DNA of 64,000 bases, from positions 310,001-374,000 of the forward strand of contig JAFKLY010000006.1 of NCBI GenBank assembly GCA_017304655.1, in the 5' to 3' direction. Numbering within the stretch: position 1 is the stretch's first letter; every line of letters begins with the position of its first letter. Of the stretch, positions 42,982 through 57,851 are shown in pieces. The notes beneath the pieces are model-generated. The model saw nothing but the letters and a program-made list of their open reading frames with translations, was not told the origin of the DNA and did no database searches. A program made the translations under genes and the position numbers. This DNA comes from Sphingomonas sp. (GTDB taxonomy: Bacteria; Pseudomonadota; Alphaproteobacteria; Sphingomonadales; Sphingomonadaceae).

Positions 42982-45402
42982 ATGGCGACGATCGAACCCG
43001 CGACAGGGAAAAGCCTCCAGGCGCGGATCGTCGATGCGCTCGTTCACCGGATCGGCAAGGATACGCAGGCCGCTCTGCCGCATGACTGGCTCGCGGCGAC
43101 CATATACACCCTGCGTGACGACATCATCGAGCGGTGGATGGTTTCCTCCAAGGCCGCCCATGCTGCAGGTGCGAAGAAGGTCTACTATCTCAGCCTCGAA
43201 TTCCTGATCGGGCGGCTGCTGCGCGATGCGCTTTCCAACCTCGGCGTCTCCGAGGAAGTGCGCGCGGCGCTGGCCGAACATGGTGTCGATCTGGACGAGA
43301 TCGAGGAGATCGAGCCCGATGCGGCGCTGGGCAATGGCGGTCTGGGGCGTCTGGCCGCCTGCTTCATGGAGAGCCTCGCGACCCTCGATATCGCGGCTTA
43401 TGGCTATGGCATCCGCTATGTGAACGGAATGTTCCGCCAGCGCATTGACGATGGCTGGCAGGTCGAACTGCCCGAGAACTGGCTGGCGCATGGCAATCCC
43501 TGGGAATTCGAGCGCCGAGAAAGCGCCTATCGCATCGGCTTCGGCGGTGAGGTGATTGGCGACGCGGACGGCAAGGTGGAATGGCATCCGGCTGAAAAGG
43601 TGATCGCGATGGCGGTCGATACGCCGGTGGTCGGCTGGCGTGGCAAGCGGGTGAACACGCTGCGGCTGTGGACGGCCTTCCCGATCGACCCGATCCGGCT
43701 CGACGCCTTCAACGCCGGCGACCATGCCGGGGCGCTTGCCGAGCAGGTGCGCGCCGAGAGTCTGGTGCGCGTGCTTTATCCGGCGGATTCGACCGCGGCG
43801 GGGCAGGAGCTGCGGCTGCGCCAGGAATATTTCTTCTCGTCCGCTTCCATCCAGGACATCGTGCGGCGGCACATGCAATATTTCGGCGACATCCAGACGC
43901 TGCCGGACAAAGTCGCCATCCAGCTCAACGACACGCATCCGGCGGTTTCCGTCGCCGAGCTGATGCGGCTGCTGATGGACGATCATGCGCTGGACCTTGC
44001 CGAAGCGTGGGACATCACGCGCCGCACCTTTGGCTACACCAACCACACGCTGCTGCCCGAAGCGCTGGAAAGCTGGCCGCTGCCGCTGTTCGAGCGGATG
44101 CTGCCGCGCCACATGCAGATCATCTATGCGATCAACGCGATGGTGCTGCGCGAGGCGCGCACGAAGAAAATTCTGGAAGATAGCGCCATCTCCGCGATCA
44201 GCATCATCGACGAGAGCGGCGAGCGGCGCGTGCGCATGGCCAATCTCGCCTTCGCTGGCGCACACAGCGTCAATGGCGTGGCGGCACTGCATACCGAGCT
44301 GATGAAGCAGACGGTGTTCGCCGACCTGCACCGGCTCTACCCGGATCGCATCAACAACAAGACCAATGGCGTGACGCCGCGCCGCTGGCTGCTGGAATGC
44401 AATCCGGGCCTCACCGCGCTCATTCGCGAGGCGATCGGCGACGGGTTCATGGACGATGCCGAGAAGCTGAGCGCGCTCAATGCGCTGGCCGACGACAGTG
44501 CCTTTGGCGAGCGCGTGATGGCGATCAAGCATGCGAACAAGGAAGCGCTGGCCGCGCATCTGCGCACCCATATGGGCGTGCGGATCGATCCGGCGGCGCT
44601 GTTCGATGTGCAGATCAAGCGCATCCACGAATATAAGCGCCAGCTCCTCAACCTCATCGAGACGGTGGCGCTCTACGACCAGATCCGCAGCCATCCCGAG
44701 CGGGACTGGGTGCCGCGCGTCAAGATCTTCGGCGGCAAGGCGGCGCCGAGCTATCATAATGCCAAGCTCATCATCAAACTGGCCAACGACATCGCCCGGC
44801 GAGTGAACAGCGATCCCTCCGTGGGCGGGCTGCTCAAGGTGGTGTTCGTGCCCAATTACAATGTGAGCCTGGCTGAGAAGATCATGCCGGCGGCCGATCT
44901 CTCCGAGCAGATCTCGACGGCGGGCATGGAAGCCTCCGGCACCGGCAACATGAAGTTCGCGCTCAACGGGGCGCTGACCATCGGCACGCTCGACGGCGCC
45001 AATATCGAGATCAAGGACCGGGTCGGCGACGACAATATCGTGATCTTCGGCCTGACGGCTGACGAAGTAGCCGAGAAGCGGGCCAACGGATATAATCCGC
45101 GCGAACTGATCGAGGGCGCGCGCGAATTGCAGCAGGCGCTCTCCGCCATTGCCTCCGGCGTATTCTCGCCGGACGATCCGGACCGTTACAAGGGGCTGGT
45201 CGGCGGGCTTTACGACCATGACTGGTTCATGGTCGCTGCCGACTTCGAGAGCTACAGCGCGGCGCAGCGCGATGTCGATGCGCGCTGGATCGACACGGCG
45301 GGCTGGCAAGCGGCGGCGATCCGGAATATTGCCAATGTCGGATGGTTCTCCTCGGATCGGACCATCTCCGAATATGCGAAAGACATCTGGGGAGTTATGT
45401 GA
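42982..45402 (+). CDS. glgP: glycogen / alpha-glucan phosphorylase
   Basis: The 806-residue GT35 enzyme releases glucose 1-phosphate from alpha-1,4-glucan. Family markers include LEFLIGRLL near residue 70, [11 protein letters not shown] near 120, QLNDTHPA near 315, [11 protein letters not shown] near 350, and the PLP-lysine region [15 protein letters not shown] near 650. AGGGGAACAGAC precedes the ATG. Its stop overlaps the glgB GTG by four bases. It is the first gene of the glycogen cluster, after a 253-base leader region. Confidence 0.96.
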   Translation: MATIEPATGKSLQARIVDALVHRIGKDTQAALPHDWLAATIYTLRDDIIERWMVSSKAAHAAGAKKVYYLSLEFLIGRLLRDALSNLGVSEEVRAALAEHGVDLDEIEEIEPDAALGNGGLGRLAACFMESLATLDIAAYGYGIRYVNGMFRQRIDDGWQVELPENWLAHGNPWEFERRESAYRIGFGGEVIGDADGKVEWHPAEKVIAMAVDTPVVGWRGKRVNTLRLWTAFPIDPIRLDAFNAGDHAGALAEQVRAESLVRVLYPADSTAAGQELRLRQEYFFSSASIQDIVRRHMQYFGDIQTLPDKVAIQLNDTHPAVSVAELMRLLMDDHALDLAEAWDITRRTFGYTNHTLLPEALESWPLPLFERMLPRHMQIIYAINAMVLREARTKKILEDSAISAISIIDESGERRVRMANLAFAGAHSVNGVAALHTELMKQTVFADLHRLYPDRINNKTNGVTPRRWLLECNPGLTALIREAIGDGFMDDAEKLSALNALADDSAFGERVMAIKHANKEALAAHLRTHMGVRIDPAALFDVQIKRIHEYKRQLLNLIETVALYDQIRSHPERDWVPRVKIFGGKAAPSYHNAKLIIKLANDIARRVNSDPSVGGLLKVVFVPNYNVSLAEKIMPAADLSEQISTAGMEASGTGNMKFALNGALTIGTLDGANIEIKDRVGDDNIVIFGLTADEVAEKRANGYNPRELIEGARELQQALSAIASGVFSPDDPDRYKGLVGGLYDHDWFMVAADFESYSAAQRDVDARWIDTAGWQAAAIRNIANVGWFSSDRTISEYAKDIWGVM

Positions 45403-47552
45403 AGCCGCCCAAAGCGGCCATCGAGGCCCTGATTGGAGGCACTCATGCCGATCCCTTCTCGCTTCTGGGCGTGCATGAAGGGCCGAAGGGCACATTTGCA
45501 CGCGCGCTGATCCCCAGCGCAGAGACGCTCGAAGCGCATGATCTTGCTGGCGCGTCGCTGGGTCCGCTGACCTGCATCGACGCGCGCGGCCTGTTCGAAG
45601 GCGCGATCGCCGGGCCACGCCAGCCGGTGCGCTATCGCGCGACGCGCGGCACGGCGGAGTGGTGGACGACTGACCCCTACAGCTTCGGGCCGGTGCTGGG
45701 GCCGCTCGATGACCTACTAATGGGGGAGGGGACGCACTTCCGCCTGTTTGACAAGCTCGGCGCGCATCTGATTGAGCATGAGGGCGTTTCTGGCGTGCAC
45801 TTCGCGGTGTGGGCGCCCAATGCGCAGCGCGTCGCGGTGGTCGGCGCGTTCAATGACTGGGACGGGCGCCGCCACGTCATGCGCCGGCGCGCCGACATCG
45901 GCGTGTGGGAAATCTTCCTGCCCGGCATCGGCGCATGGGAAGCCTATAAATATCTGATTGTCGGGCCGGACGGGACGACCCAGCCGCTCAAGGCCGATCC
46001 CTTTGCCTTCGCCTCCGAGCTGCGGCCGCAGACGGCCTCCATGACCTATGCGCCGGGCAAACCTGACTGGGGCGACGAGGGGCACCGCGCCTATTGGGCC
46101 AGCGTCGATCCGCGCCGGGTGCCGATCAGCATCTATGAAGTGCATGCCGGCTCCTGGCAGCGCGACGCGCATGACTGGTTCCTGCAATGGGATCGGCTGG
46201 CCGAGACGCTGATCCCCTATGTTGTCGAGATGGGCTTCACCCATATCGAGTTCCTGCCCATCTCCGAGCATCCCTATGATCCGAGTTGGGGCTATCAGAC
46301 GACCGGCCTCTATGCGCCGTCCGCGCGCTTTGGCGATCCGGCAGGCTTCGCGCGCTTCGTGGACGGGGCGCATCGGGCGGGCATCGGCGTCTTGCTCGAC
46401 TGGGTGCCGGCGCATTTCCCCACCGACGCGCATGGCCTCGCCCGCTTCGACGGCACGGCGCTTTACGAGCATGAAGACCCGAGGCTGGGCCATCACCCGG
46501 ACTGGGACACCGCCATCTACAATTTCGGCCGGCGCGAAGTGGCGAGCTTCCTCGTCAACAATGCGCTATTCTGGGCCGAGCGCTATCATGTCGACGGGCT
46601 GCGCGTGGATGCCGTCGCCTCCATGCTTTACCGCGACTACAGCCGCGCGGCGGGAGAGTGGATTCCCAACCAGCAGGGCGGACGGGAGAATTGGGAAGCG
46701 GTCGCGTTCCTCCAGGCGATGAACAAGGCGGTCTATGGGGCGCATCCCGGCATCCTCACCATCGCCGAGGAATCGACCTCCTGGCCGGGCGTGACGCATC
46801 CGGTGCATGAGAAGGGCCTGGGTTTCGGCTTCAAGTGGAACATGGGCTTCATGCACGATACGCTGAGCTACATGGCCCGCGATCCGATCCACAGGCGCCA
46901 TCATCACGACGAGATCACTTTCGGCCTGATGTATGCCTTTGCCGAGAATTTCGTGCTGCCGCTCAGCCATGACGAGGTGGTGCATGGCAAGGGATCGCTA
47001 CTGAACAAGATGGCGGGCGACGACTGGCAGAAATTCGCCAATCTTAGAGCCTATTACGCGATGATGTGGGCTTATCCTGGCAAGAAGCTGCTGTTCATGG
47101 GTCAGGAGTTCGCCCAGCGCCGGGAATGGAGCGAGGCGCGCGCGCTCGACTGGGAGCTGCTCGACGCGCCGGCACATGAAGGCGTGCGCATTCTGGTGCG
47201 CGATCTCAACCGGCTCTACCGCGATCTGCCCGCGCTCCATGCGCGCGATTGCGAAGCGGAGGGCTTTGAATGGCTGATCGTGGACGATCGGGAAAATTCG
47301 GTCTTCGCCTGGCTGCGCAAGGCGCCGGGTGCGGCGCCGGTGGCGGTCATCGCCAATATGACGCCGGCCGTGCGATCGGACTATCGCGTGCCGCTGCCGC
47401 ACGATGGCGTGTGGCATGAGGTGTTGAACAGCGACGCGACGATTTATGGCGGCGAAGGTATCGGCAATCTGGGACAGGTGGTGGCGCGCGATGGCCATGC
47501 GGTGCTGACATTGCCGCCGCTTGGGACCATCATGCTGCGCGGCGAAGGCTGA
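45399..47552 (+). CDS. glgB: 1,4-alpha-glucan branching enzyme
   Basis: The 717-residue GH13 branching enzyme introduces alpha-1,6 branches. It has an N-terminal carbohydrate-binding module ([22 protein letters not shown] near residue 134) and the catalytic barrel with [23 protein letters not shown] (nucleophile), TIAEEST (acid) and LSHDEVVHG. The C-terminal all-beta domain ends with [13 protein letters not shown] start at 45399 overlaps the glgP stop, so the two are coupled. Confidence 0.95.
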   Translation: MKPPKAAIEALIGGTHADPFSLLGVHEGPKGTFARALIPSAETLEAHDLAGASLGPLTCIDARGLFEGAIAGPRQPVRYRATRGTAEWWTTDPYSFGPVLGPLDDLLMGEGTHFRLFDKLGAHLIEHEGVSGVHFAVWAPNAQRVAVVGAFNDWDGRRHVMRRRADIGVWEIFLPGIGAWEAYKYLIVGPDGTTQPLKADPFAFASELRPQTASMTYAPGKPDWGDEGHRAYWASVDPRRVPISIYEVHAGSWQRDAHDWFLQWDRLAETLIPYVVEMGFTHIEFLPISEHPYDPSWGYQTTGLYAPSARFGDPAGFARFVDGAHRAGIGVLLDWVPAHFPTDAHGLARFDGTALYEHEDPRLGHHPDWDTAIYNFGRREVASFLVNNALFWAERYHVDGLRVDAVASMLYRDYSRAAGEWIPNQQGGRENWEAVAFLQAMNKAVYGAHPGILTIAEESTSWPGVTHPVHEKGLGFGFKWNMGFMHDTLSYMARDPIHRRHHHDEITFGLMYAFAENFVLPLSHDEVVHGKGSLLNKMAGDDWQKFANLRAYYAMMWAYPGKKLLFMGQEFAQRREWSEARALDWELLDAPAHEGVRILVRDLNRLYRDLPALHARDCEAEGFEWLIVDDRENSVFAWLRKAPGAAPVAVIANMTPAVRSDYRVPLPHDGVWHEVLNSDATIYGGEGIGNLGQVVARDGHAVLTLPPLGTIMLRGEG

Positions 47553-47607
47553 GACTTGAGGGTGACGGGCAGGGCGGCCCGTTGGATGTGGGAAAGGAAC
47601 GAGCACG

Positions 47608-48870
47608 TTGACGAGAAAGATCCGGGGACAACCGCTGGCCCGTGACGCCATGGCCTATGTGCTGGCCGGCGGACGGGGCAGCCGGCTGATGGAACTGACC
47701 GACAATCGCGCCAAGCCCGCCGTCTATTTCGGCGGCATGTCGCGCATCATCGACTTCGCCCTCTCCAACGCGCTCAATTCCGGCATCCGCCGCATCGGCG
47801 TGGCGACGCAATACAAGGCGCATTCGCTCATCCGCCACATGCAGCGCGCCTGGAACTTCCTGCGCCCAGAGCGCAACGAGAGCTTCGACATCCTGCCCGC
47901 ATCGCAGCGCATCGACGAGTTTCACTGGTATGAAGGCACGGCGGACGCGGTGTTCCAGAACATCGACATCATCGCCGCCCACGCGCCGAAATATATCGTG
48001 ATCCTGGCCGGCGATCACATCTACAAGATGGATTATGAGCTCATGCTCCAGCAGCATGTGCAGGAAGGCGCGGACGTGACCGTCGGCTGCCTCGAGGTGC
48101 CGCGTTCGCAGGCGAGCGGCTTCGGCGTGATGGCCATCGACGAGACGAGCCGCATCACCAGCTTCGTGGAGAAGCCCAAGGACCCGCCGGCGATGCCCGG
48201 TAAGCCGGACGTGGCGCTCGCCTCCATGGGCATCTATGTGTTCAACACCGATTTCCTGTTCGAGCAGCTGCGCCGCGACGCGGACGATCCGGACAGCAAG
48301 CGCGACTTCGGCGGGGACATCATTCCCTACATCGTCAAGCACGGGAAGGCCGTCGCTCACCTCTTCTCGCAAAGCTGCATCCGCGCTGCCGAGGAGATCG
48401 AAGAATATTGGCGCGATGTGGGCACGCTCGACGCTTATTGGGAAGCCAATATCGATCTCACCGACGTCGTCCCCAAACTCAACATGTACGACCGCGAATG
48501 GCCGATCTGGACCGACCAGATCATCGCCGCGCCCGCCAAGTTCGTGCATGACGAGGAAGGGCGGCGCGGCATGGCGGTCAGCTCGCTCATCTCGCAGGAT
48601 TGCATCGTCTCGGGCGCGATGGCCCATCGCAGCCTGCTGTTCACCGGCGTGAAGATGGGCAGCTTCTCCAGCGTCAACGAGGCGGTGATCCTGCCTTATT
48701 GCAACATCGGCCGGGGGGCGCAGCTCAAGCGCGTCATCATCGACAGCGGCGTGCGCATTCCCGAGGGGCTGGTGGTGGGCGAGGACCCGGAACTGGACGC
48801 TCGGCGCTTCCGCCGGACGGAAAGCGGCATCTGCCTCATCACCAAGACGATGATCGAGCGGCTGGACTGA
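47608..48870 (+). CDS. glgC: glucose-1-phosphate adenylyltransferase
   Basis: The 420-residue ADP-glucose pyrophosphorylase is the committed step of glycogen synthesis. The N-terminal nucleotide loop is [28 protein letters not shown], and the substrate region has FVEKPKDPP and GIYVFNT. The C-terminal left-handed beta-helix has [10 protein letters not shown] and [13 protein letters not shown]. The TTG at 47608 with AAGGAAC upstream is the likely start. It ends at a strong terminator, which closes the first half of the glycogen cluster. Confidence 0.95.
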   Translation: MTRKIRGQPLARDAMAYVLAGGRGSRLMELTDNRAKPAVYFGGMSRIIDFALSNALNSGIRRIGVATQYKAHSLIRHMQRAWNFLRPERNESFDILPASQRIDEFHWYEGTADAVFQNIDIIAAHAPKYIVILAGDHIYKMDYELMLQQHVQEGADVTVGCLEVPRSQASGFGVMAIDETSRITSFVEKPKDPPAMPGKPDVALASMGIYVFNTDFLFEQLRRDADDPDSKRDFGGDIIPYIVKHGKAVAHLFSQSCIRAAEEIEEYWRDVGTLDAYWEANIDLTDVVPKLNMYDREWPIWTDQIIAAPAKFVHDEEGRRGMAVSSLISQDCIVSGAMAHRSLLFTGVKMGSFSSVNEAVILPYCNIGRGAQLKRVIIDSGVRIPEGLVVGEDPELDARRFRRTESGICLITKTMIERLD

Positions 48871-48900
48871 ACGCCCATACGGAACCGCGCGAACAGAAGA

Positions 48901-48925
48901 CACCGCCGGCGAGGAGCCGGCGGTG
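48901..48925. terminator. bidirectional terminator hairpin between glgC and PEP-CTERM gene
   Basis: A perfect 10-base stem CACCGCCGGC / GCCGGCGGTG has a 5-base loop GAGGA between convergent genes. T-rich sequence follows on both sides (CGTTATTTATG on plus, TGTCTTCTGTTC on minus), so it can serve both. Confidence 0.8.
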
Positions 48926-48940
48926 CGTTATTTATGCCTG

Positions 48941-49711
48941 TCAGGCGGGCGTGTAGGCAGCCGTCGTTCTGGTGCGGCGCATGGCCGAGCCGACGAGGGC
49001 AAAACCGGCGATCATCAGTGCCCAGCTTGCCGGCTCGGGAACGCCGGGAACCGGAGTGCCGCTCTGCCGCGTGAAGAAGCCGACGGTGTGATTGTCCGAC
49101 TCATAGCCGCCGACCGTTGGGTTTTCCGAAAACACCACCTTGTCGAACGTGCCCGTCGTGTCGAAGAAGTTCAGAAACACATAGGGCTGGGCGCTGTTCT
49201 GGCCGCTGAAGGCAGCCGTCGGGTTACCGAAATAGGCCGGCAGGCCATTGACCAGCGCCAGCACGTCTGCCGGCGAGAAGGTGAACACGGTGGTGCCCGC
49301 GCGCGAGAAGGTCAGCGTGTTGCCGCTGTCCAGCGCGGAGAGCCAGAAGCCGAAATAGTTGATCCCCGCAGGATCGCTTGTGGTGAGGCTTAGCGAATAA
49401 CCCGCGGTGCTTGCCGTGCTGGCGAAGTTGGTGTTGCCGCCAGCACCGCCATATTGATCGGCAGCTAGGATATCGACACCGGAATAGGTGCCATTGATGA
49501 CGCCGCTCGTGCCGAAATCCGTGCTGAACGTCTTGTTCGAGCCGGTGGACCGCAGGTTGAACGTCTCTACACCCGAGGAGGAGAAGCCGGCGGTCGAGTT
49601 CTGGACGCCCGGATTCTCGATCGTGACACTGAACGTATCGGCATTGGCCGCGCCCGCCACGCCCAGGGCCGTCATTGCGGCAAGCGACGCGACCATCATC
49701 TTCATCGACAT
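48941..49711 (-). CDS. PEP-CTERM sorting domain protein
   Basis: This 256-residue secreted protein has a signal peptide (MKMMVASLAAMTALGVAGAANA). It has a Gly/Ser/Thr/Asn-rich beta-strand body and the C-terminal sorting signal VPEPASWALMIAGFALVGSAMRRTR: PEP motif, hydrophobic helix and basic end. Such proteins are processed by exosortase and usually sit at the cell surface or in matrix. No exosortase gene is visible here. It is transcribed against the glycogen genes and splits them between glgC and glgA. GGGAG stands nine bases upstream of the start. Confidence 0.92.
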   Translation of the reverse strand: MSMKMMVASLAAMTALGVAGAANADTFSVTIENPGVQNSTAGFSSSGVETFNLRSTGSNKTFSTDFGTSGVINGTYSGVDILAADQYGGAGGNTNFASTASTAGYSLSLTTSDPAGINYFGFWLSALDSGNTLTFSRAGTTVFTFSPADVLALVNGLPAYFGNPTAAFSGQNSAQPYVFLNFFDTTGTFDKVVFSENPTVGGYESDNHTVGFFTRQSGTPVPGVPEPASWALMIAGFALVGSAMRRTRTTAAYTPA

Positions 49712-49907
49712 TGATTAAACTCCCACGCAGAATAGATTACTGGCGATCTACCAGAATGGGCGGTTGTCTGGATGTAAACTCTTGCGCAGCCCTGTGCCAG
49801 TTCGAGCCAAAACGGCCTGTAAGCCGCAGGATTTTTCAGGCAGGAGTGCCAGGTTGAGACAGGGACTGATTTCTTGCCAATCCTGCTGGAGGCCGCGACG
49901 CGCTTAA

Positions 49908-54801
<4,894 letters not shown>

Positions 54802-54974
54802 GGCAAAACCCTTTTCGCTTAAGGATCGCGACAGAGGCTAGGCTGGCAGCCTGCGCAATCGCACGCGAGGCCTGCCGTTCCGGAATGATGGATCGGAAGC
54901 ATGATCGCGTGTCGTTGGCAAGCGAATGATTGATTTCGCCAACCCTTCAACCGGGGCGGCAAGGAGTGGATGAC
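54802..54974 (+). promoter_or_regulatory. ligD upstream region
   Basis: The 173 bases between glgX and ligD contain AAGGAG eleven bases before the ligD ATG and a spaced inverted repeat TTGGC (54915-54919) / GCCAA (54938-54942), a possible operator. No terminator hairpin with T-run is seen after glgX, so read-through from the glycogen operon is possible. Confidence 0.4.
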
Positions 54975-55892
54975 ATGAAGGATTTCAAGGGCCAACTGGC
55001 GTTCATCACCGGTGGCGCGTCGGGCGCGGGTTTTGGGCAGGCAAAGGTTTTCGGACGGGCGGGGGCTGACATCGTCATCGCCGACGTGCGCGCCGAGGCG
55101 ATCGACAAGGCGCTGGCCGAACTGAAGGCCGAGGGAATCAAGGCGCACGGCATCGTGCTCGATATCATGGATCGCGCGGCTTATGCGAAAGCGGCCGACG
55201 AGGTGGAGGCCGTGTTTGGCCGCGCGCCGACGATTCTCTCGAACACGGCCGGTGTGAACAGTTTCGGCCCCATCGAGAATACGACCTATGATGACTTTGA
55301 CTGGATCATCGGCGTCAATCTGAACGGCGTGATCAATGGCATGGTCACCTTCGTCCCGCGCATGATCGCGAGCGGCAAGCCCGGCCACATCGTCACCGTT
55401 TCCTCGCTCGGCGGCTTCATGGGCAGCGCGCTGGCTGGTCCCTATTCGGCGGCAAAGGCGGCAAGCGTCAACTTGATGGAAGGCTATCGTCAGGGGTTGG
55501 AAAAATACGGCATCGGCGTCTCGGTCTGCACGCCGGCCAACATCAAGTCCAACATCGCCGAGGCCTCGCGTATCCGCCCCGCCCAGTTCGGCAGCAGCGG
55601 CTATGTGGAGAATGAGGATTCGATTGCGTCGCTTCACTCGATTCACCAGCACGGCCTGGAGCCCGAGAAGCTGGCCGAGGCGATCAAGAAAGGCATCGAG
55701 GAAAACGCCCTCTACATCATTCCCTATCCGGAAGTGCGCGAGGGGCTGGAGAAGCATTTCCAGGCGATCATCGATTCGGTGGCGCCGATGGAGAGCGACC
55801 CCGAGGGTGCGAAGCAGCGGGTCGAGGCGCTCATCGCCTGGGGGCGTGACCGCACGCGCGTCTTTGCCGAGGGCAAGAAGGAAGGCGCCTGA
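54975..55892 (+). CDS. ligD: C-alpha-dehydrogenase of lignin beta-aryl ethers
   Basis: The 305-residue SDR is recognised as LigD. It uses NAD+ to oxidise the benzylic alcohol of guaiacylglycerol-beta-guaiacyl ether (GGE) to the ketone MPHPV. It has TGGASGAGFGQAKVFG at the nucleotide site, SNTAGVNSFGPIE, the catalytic Ser in TVSSLGG and Tyr/Lys in PYSAAK near residue 157. The C-terminal tail LYIIPYPEVREGLEKHFQAI and RDRTRVFAEG match the SYK-6 protein as I remember it over nearly its whole length. AAGGAG lies upstream. A terminator follows before ligF. Confidence 0.95.
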   Translation: MKDFKGQLAFITGGASGAGFGQAKVFGRAGADIVIADVRAEAIDKALAELKAEGIKAHGIVLDIMDRAAYAKAADEVEAVFGRAPTILSNTAGVNSFGPIENTTYDDFDWIIGVNLNGVINGMVTFVPRMIASGKPGHIVTVSSLGGFMGSALAGPYSAAKAASVNLMEGYRQGLEKYGIGVSVCTPANIKSNIAEASRIRPAQFGSSGYVENEDSIASLHSIHQHGLEPEKLAEAIKKGIEENALYIIPYPEVREGLEKHFQAIIDSVAPMESDPEGAKQRVEALIAWGRDRTRVFAEGKKEGA

Positions 55893-55903
55893 CGAAATCC
55901 GGG

Positions 55904-55933
55904 GGCGTGGCATGTTAAACGCCACGCCTTTTT
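55904..55933 (+). terminator. intrinsic terminator between ligD and ligF
   Basis: A perfect 8-base stem GGCGTGGC / GCCACGCC, loop of nine bases, is followed directly by TTTTT. It begins 11 bases after the ligD stop and ends 41 bases before the ligF start. This is a textbook Rho-independent terminator within the gene cluster, which may lower ligFEG transcription relative to ligD. Confidence 0.8.
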
Positions 55934-55974
55934 CGCGCATGATGCGCGCCAAGAGTTTTCAGGAGACGAATTCG

Positions 55975-56751
55975 ATGACGTTGAAACTTTACAGCTTTGG
56001 CCCTGGAGCCAATTCGCTGAAGCCGCTCGCCACCCTGTATGAGAAGGGCCTCGAGTTCGAGCCGGTGTTCGTCGATCCCGCCAAGTTTGAGCAGCATTCC
56101 GACTGGTTCAAGGCCATCAACCCGCGCGGCCAAGTGCCGGCGCTGTGGCATGACGGCAAGGTCGTGACTGAATCGACGGTGATCTGCGAATATCTTGAAG
56201 ACGTATTCCCCGAGGCCGGCACGTCGCTGCGCCCGGCCGACCCCTTCAAGCGCGCCGAAATGCGCGTGTGGACCAAGTGGGTCGACGAATATTTCTGCTG
56301 GTGCGTTTCCACCATCGGCTGGGCCTTCGGCATCAAGGCGATCGCGCAGAAGATGACCGACGAGGAATTCGAGGATCATGTCACCAACAAGGTGACGATC
56401 CCCGAACAGCAGGTGAAGTGGCGCCGCGCCCGCAACGGCTTCCCGCAGGAAATGCTGGATGAGGAATTCCGCAAGGTCGCCGTGTCGGTCGCGCGTTTGG
56501 AGGAAACGCTCTCCAAGCAGGACTATTTGGTCGACAGCGGCTTCAGCCTTGCCGACATCTGCAATTTCGCCATTGCCAATGGCCTGCAGCGCCCCGGCGG
56601 CTTCTTCCAGGATTATGTCAGCCCGCAGAAAACACCCGGCCTGTGCGCCTGGCTCGACCGCGTGAACGAGCGCCCGGCGATCAGGGAAATGTTCGCCAAG
56701 GCCAAGCGCGAGGAATTGCTGAAGGACGCTGACAAGAAGGTGCAGGCGTAA
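55975..56751 (+). CDS. ligF: beta-etherase LigF (glutathione-dependent)
   Basis: The 258-residue GST is recognised as LigF, which attacks the beta carbon of (beta-S)-MPHPV with glutathione, releasing guaiacol and leaving a glutathione thioether. The N-terminal domain has FGPGANSLKPL, KFEQHSDWFK, INPRGQVPALWHDGK and ESTVICEYLEDVFPE. The C-terminal domain has WVDEYFCWCVSTIGWAFGIKA and LADICNFAIANGLQRPGG. CAGGAGACG precedes the ATG at 55975. It has a paralogue at 4167-4913. The next gap contains a palindromic repeat. Confidence 0.95.
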   Translation: MTLKLYSFGPGANSLKPLATLYEKGLEFEPVFVDPAKFEQHSDWFKAINPRGQVPALWHDGKVVTESTVICEYLEDVFPEAGTSLRPADPFKRAEMRVWTKWVDEYFCWCVSTIGWAFGIKAIAQKMTDEEFEDHVTNKVTIPEQQVKWRRARNGFPQEMLDEEFRKVAVSVARLEETLSKQDYLVDSGFSLADICNFAIANGLQRPGGFFQDYVSPQKTPGLCAWLDRVNERPAIREMFAKAKREELLKDADKKVQA

Positions 56752-56768
56752 CCCGCACCGGGTTTTGA

Positions 56769-56844
56769 CCGTTCGCCCTGAGCGAAGTCGAAAGGTGGTG
56801 CCGAGCGGAGGCGAGGCGGACTTCGCTTCGCTCAGCCCGAACGG
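56769..56844. repeat. intergenic palindromic repeat, CCGTTCG/CGAACGG family
   Basis: This 76-base imperfect palindrome between ligF and ligE begins CCGTTCGCCCTGAGCGAAGTC and ends GACTTCGCTTCGCTCAGCCCGAACGG when the two arms are compared. It shares its ends with the repeat at 11414-11502. In the transcript it would fold into a long stem that could protect the ligDF message. Confidence 0.8.
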
Positions 56845-56867
56845 TGATGTTTTGGAAAGGGCTGACC

Positions 56868-57707
56868 ATGGCCAAAAACAACATAATCACACTCTACGAC
56901 TTGCAGCTTGAGAGCGGCTGCACGATCAGCCCCTATGTGTGGCGCACCAAATATGCGCTGGCGCACAAGGGCTTCGATATCGACATTGTGCCCGGCGGTT
57001 TCACAGGCATTGCCGAGCGCACCGGCGGCCGCTCCGAGCGGGTGCCGGTGATCGTCGACGATGGTAAGTGGATACTGGATAGCTGGGTGATCGCCGAATA
57101 TCTCGACGAGACATATCCTGACCGGCCGATGCTCTTCGAGGGGCCGACCCAGAAGAACCTCATGAAGTTTCTGGACAACTGGCTGTGGTCCACGGCGATC
57201 GGCCCGTGGTTCCGCTGCTACATCCTCGACTATCATGATCTCTCGCTACCGCAGGACCGGGAGTATGTGCGCTGGAGCCGCGAGCAGTGGTTCCTGGGCG
57301 GGCAGAAGCTGGAGGACGTGCAGGCCGGGCGCGAAGATCGCCTGCCGCTTGTCTCGCCGACGCTGGAGCCGCTGCGCAAGATCCTGAACGAGACCAAGTG
57401 GCTGGGCGGCGAAACGCCGAACTTCGCGGACTACTCGGCGCTCGCCGTGTTCCTGTGGACGGCCTCCGTGGCACGCACGCCGCCGCTGGTCGAGGATGAC
57501 CCGCTGCGAGACTGGATCGACCGAGGCTTTGATCTCTTCGGTGGCCTTGGACGGCATCCGGGGATGAACCCGCTGTTCGGCCTCAAGCTGCGCGAGGGTG
57601 ATCCCGAGCCGTTCGTGCGCAAGACCGGCCCGGCCGGCGCGGGCGGGCAGGCGATCAACACCGGTCCGCAGACGACGAAGATGCCGCCGCGCGTGGCGGC
57701 GGACTGA
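56868..57707 (+). CDS. ligE: beta-etherase LigE (glutathione-dependent)
   Basis: The 279-residue GST is recognised as LigE, specific for the (beta-R)-enantiomer of MPHPV, complementary to LigF. The N-terminus carries ITLYDLQLESGCTISPYVWRTKYAL with the Ser thought to activate glutathione, then GGRSERVPVIVDDGKW. The helical domain has TQKNLMKFLDNWLWSTAIGPWFRCYILDYHD and FADYSALAVFLWTASVARTPPL. The Gly/Pro-rich tail with GPAGAGGQA is as in SYK-6 LigE. Start 56868 follows GGAAAGGG. Confidence 0.95.
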   Translation: MAKNNIITLYDLQLESGCTISPYVWRTKYALAHKGFDIDIVPGGFTGIAERTGGRSERVPVIVDDGKWILDSWVIAEYLDETYPDRPMLFEGPTQKNLMKFLDNWLWSTAIGPWFRCYILDYHDLSLPQDREYVRWSREQWFLGGQKLEDVQAGREDRLPLVSPTLEPLRKILNETKWLGGETPNFADYSALAVFLWTASVARTPPLVEDDPLRDWIDRGFDLFGGLGRHPGMNPLFGLKLREGDPEPFVRKTGPAGAGGQAINTGPQTTKMPPRVAAD

Positions 57708-57749
57708 GCAGATTGGAGGGCGGGTAAGCCCGGCTCTCGTCACACACAG

Positions 57750-57831
57750 CGTCATTCCCGCGCACGCGGGAATCCAGCGAGGCGATGGCGGTGCGGCTGG
57801 AGCCTGGATTCCCGCCTTCGCGGGAATGACG
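57750..57831. repeat. intergenic palindromic repeat, GTCATTCCCGCG family
   Basis: This 82-base element lies between ligE and ligG. Its arms CGTCATTCCCGCG...CGGGAATCCAG and CTGGATTCCCGCCTTCGCGGGAATGACG match the element at 16341-16424 except for A/T for C/G swaps in the stem that keep pairing. Such compensated changes suggest the folded form matters. Confidence 0.85.
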
Positions 57832-57851
57832 AGCAAGCAAATGGAGCCGAC

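Noticed and set aside
42729..42983. Extended MarR protein starting near 42983
   Set aside because: It would run antisense through the glgP leader and start codon and adds 85 residues with no family similarity.
42940..45618. 892-codon open frame on the minus strand
   Set aside because: Antisense to glgP, with no recognisable domain; a GC-driven shadow.
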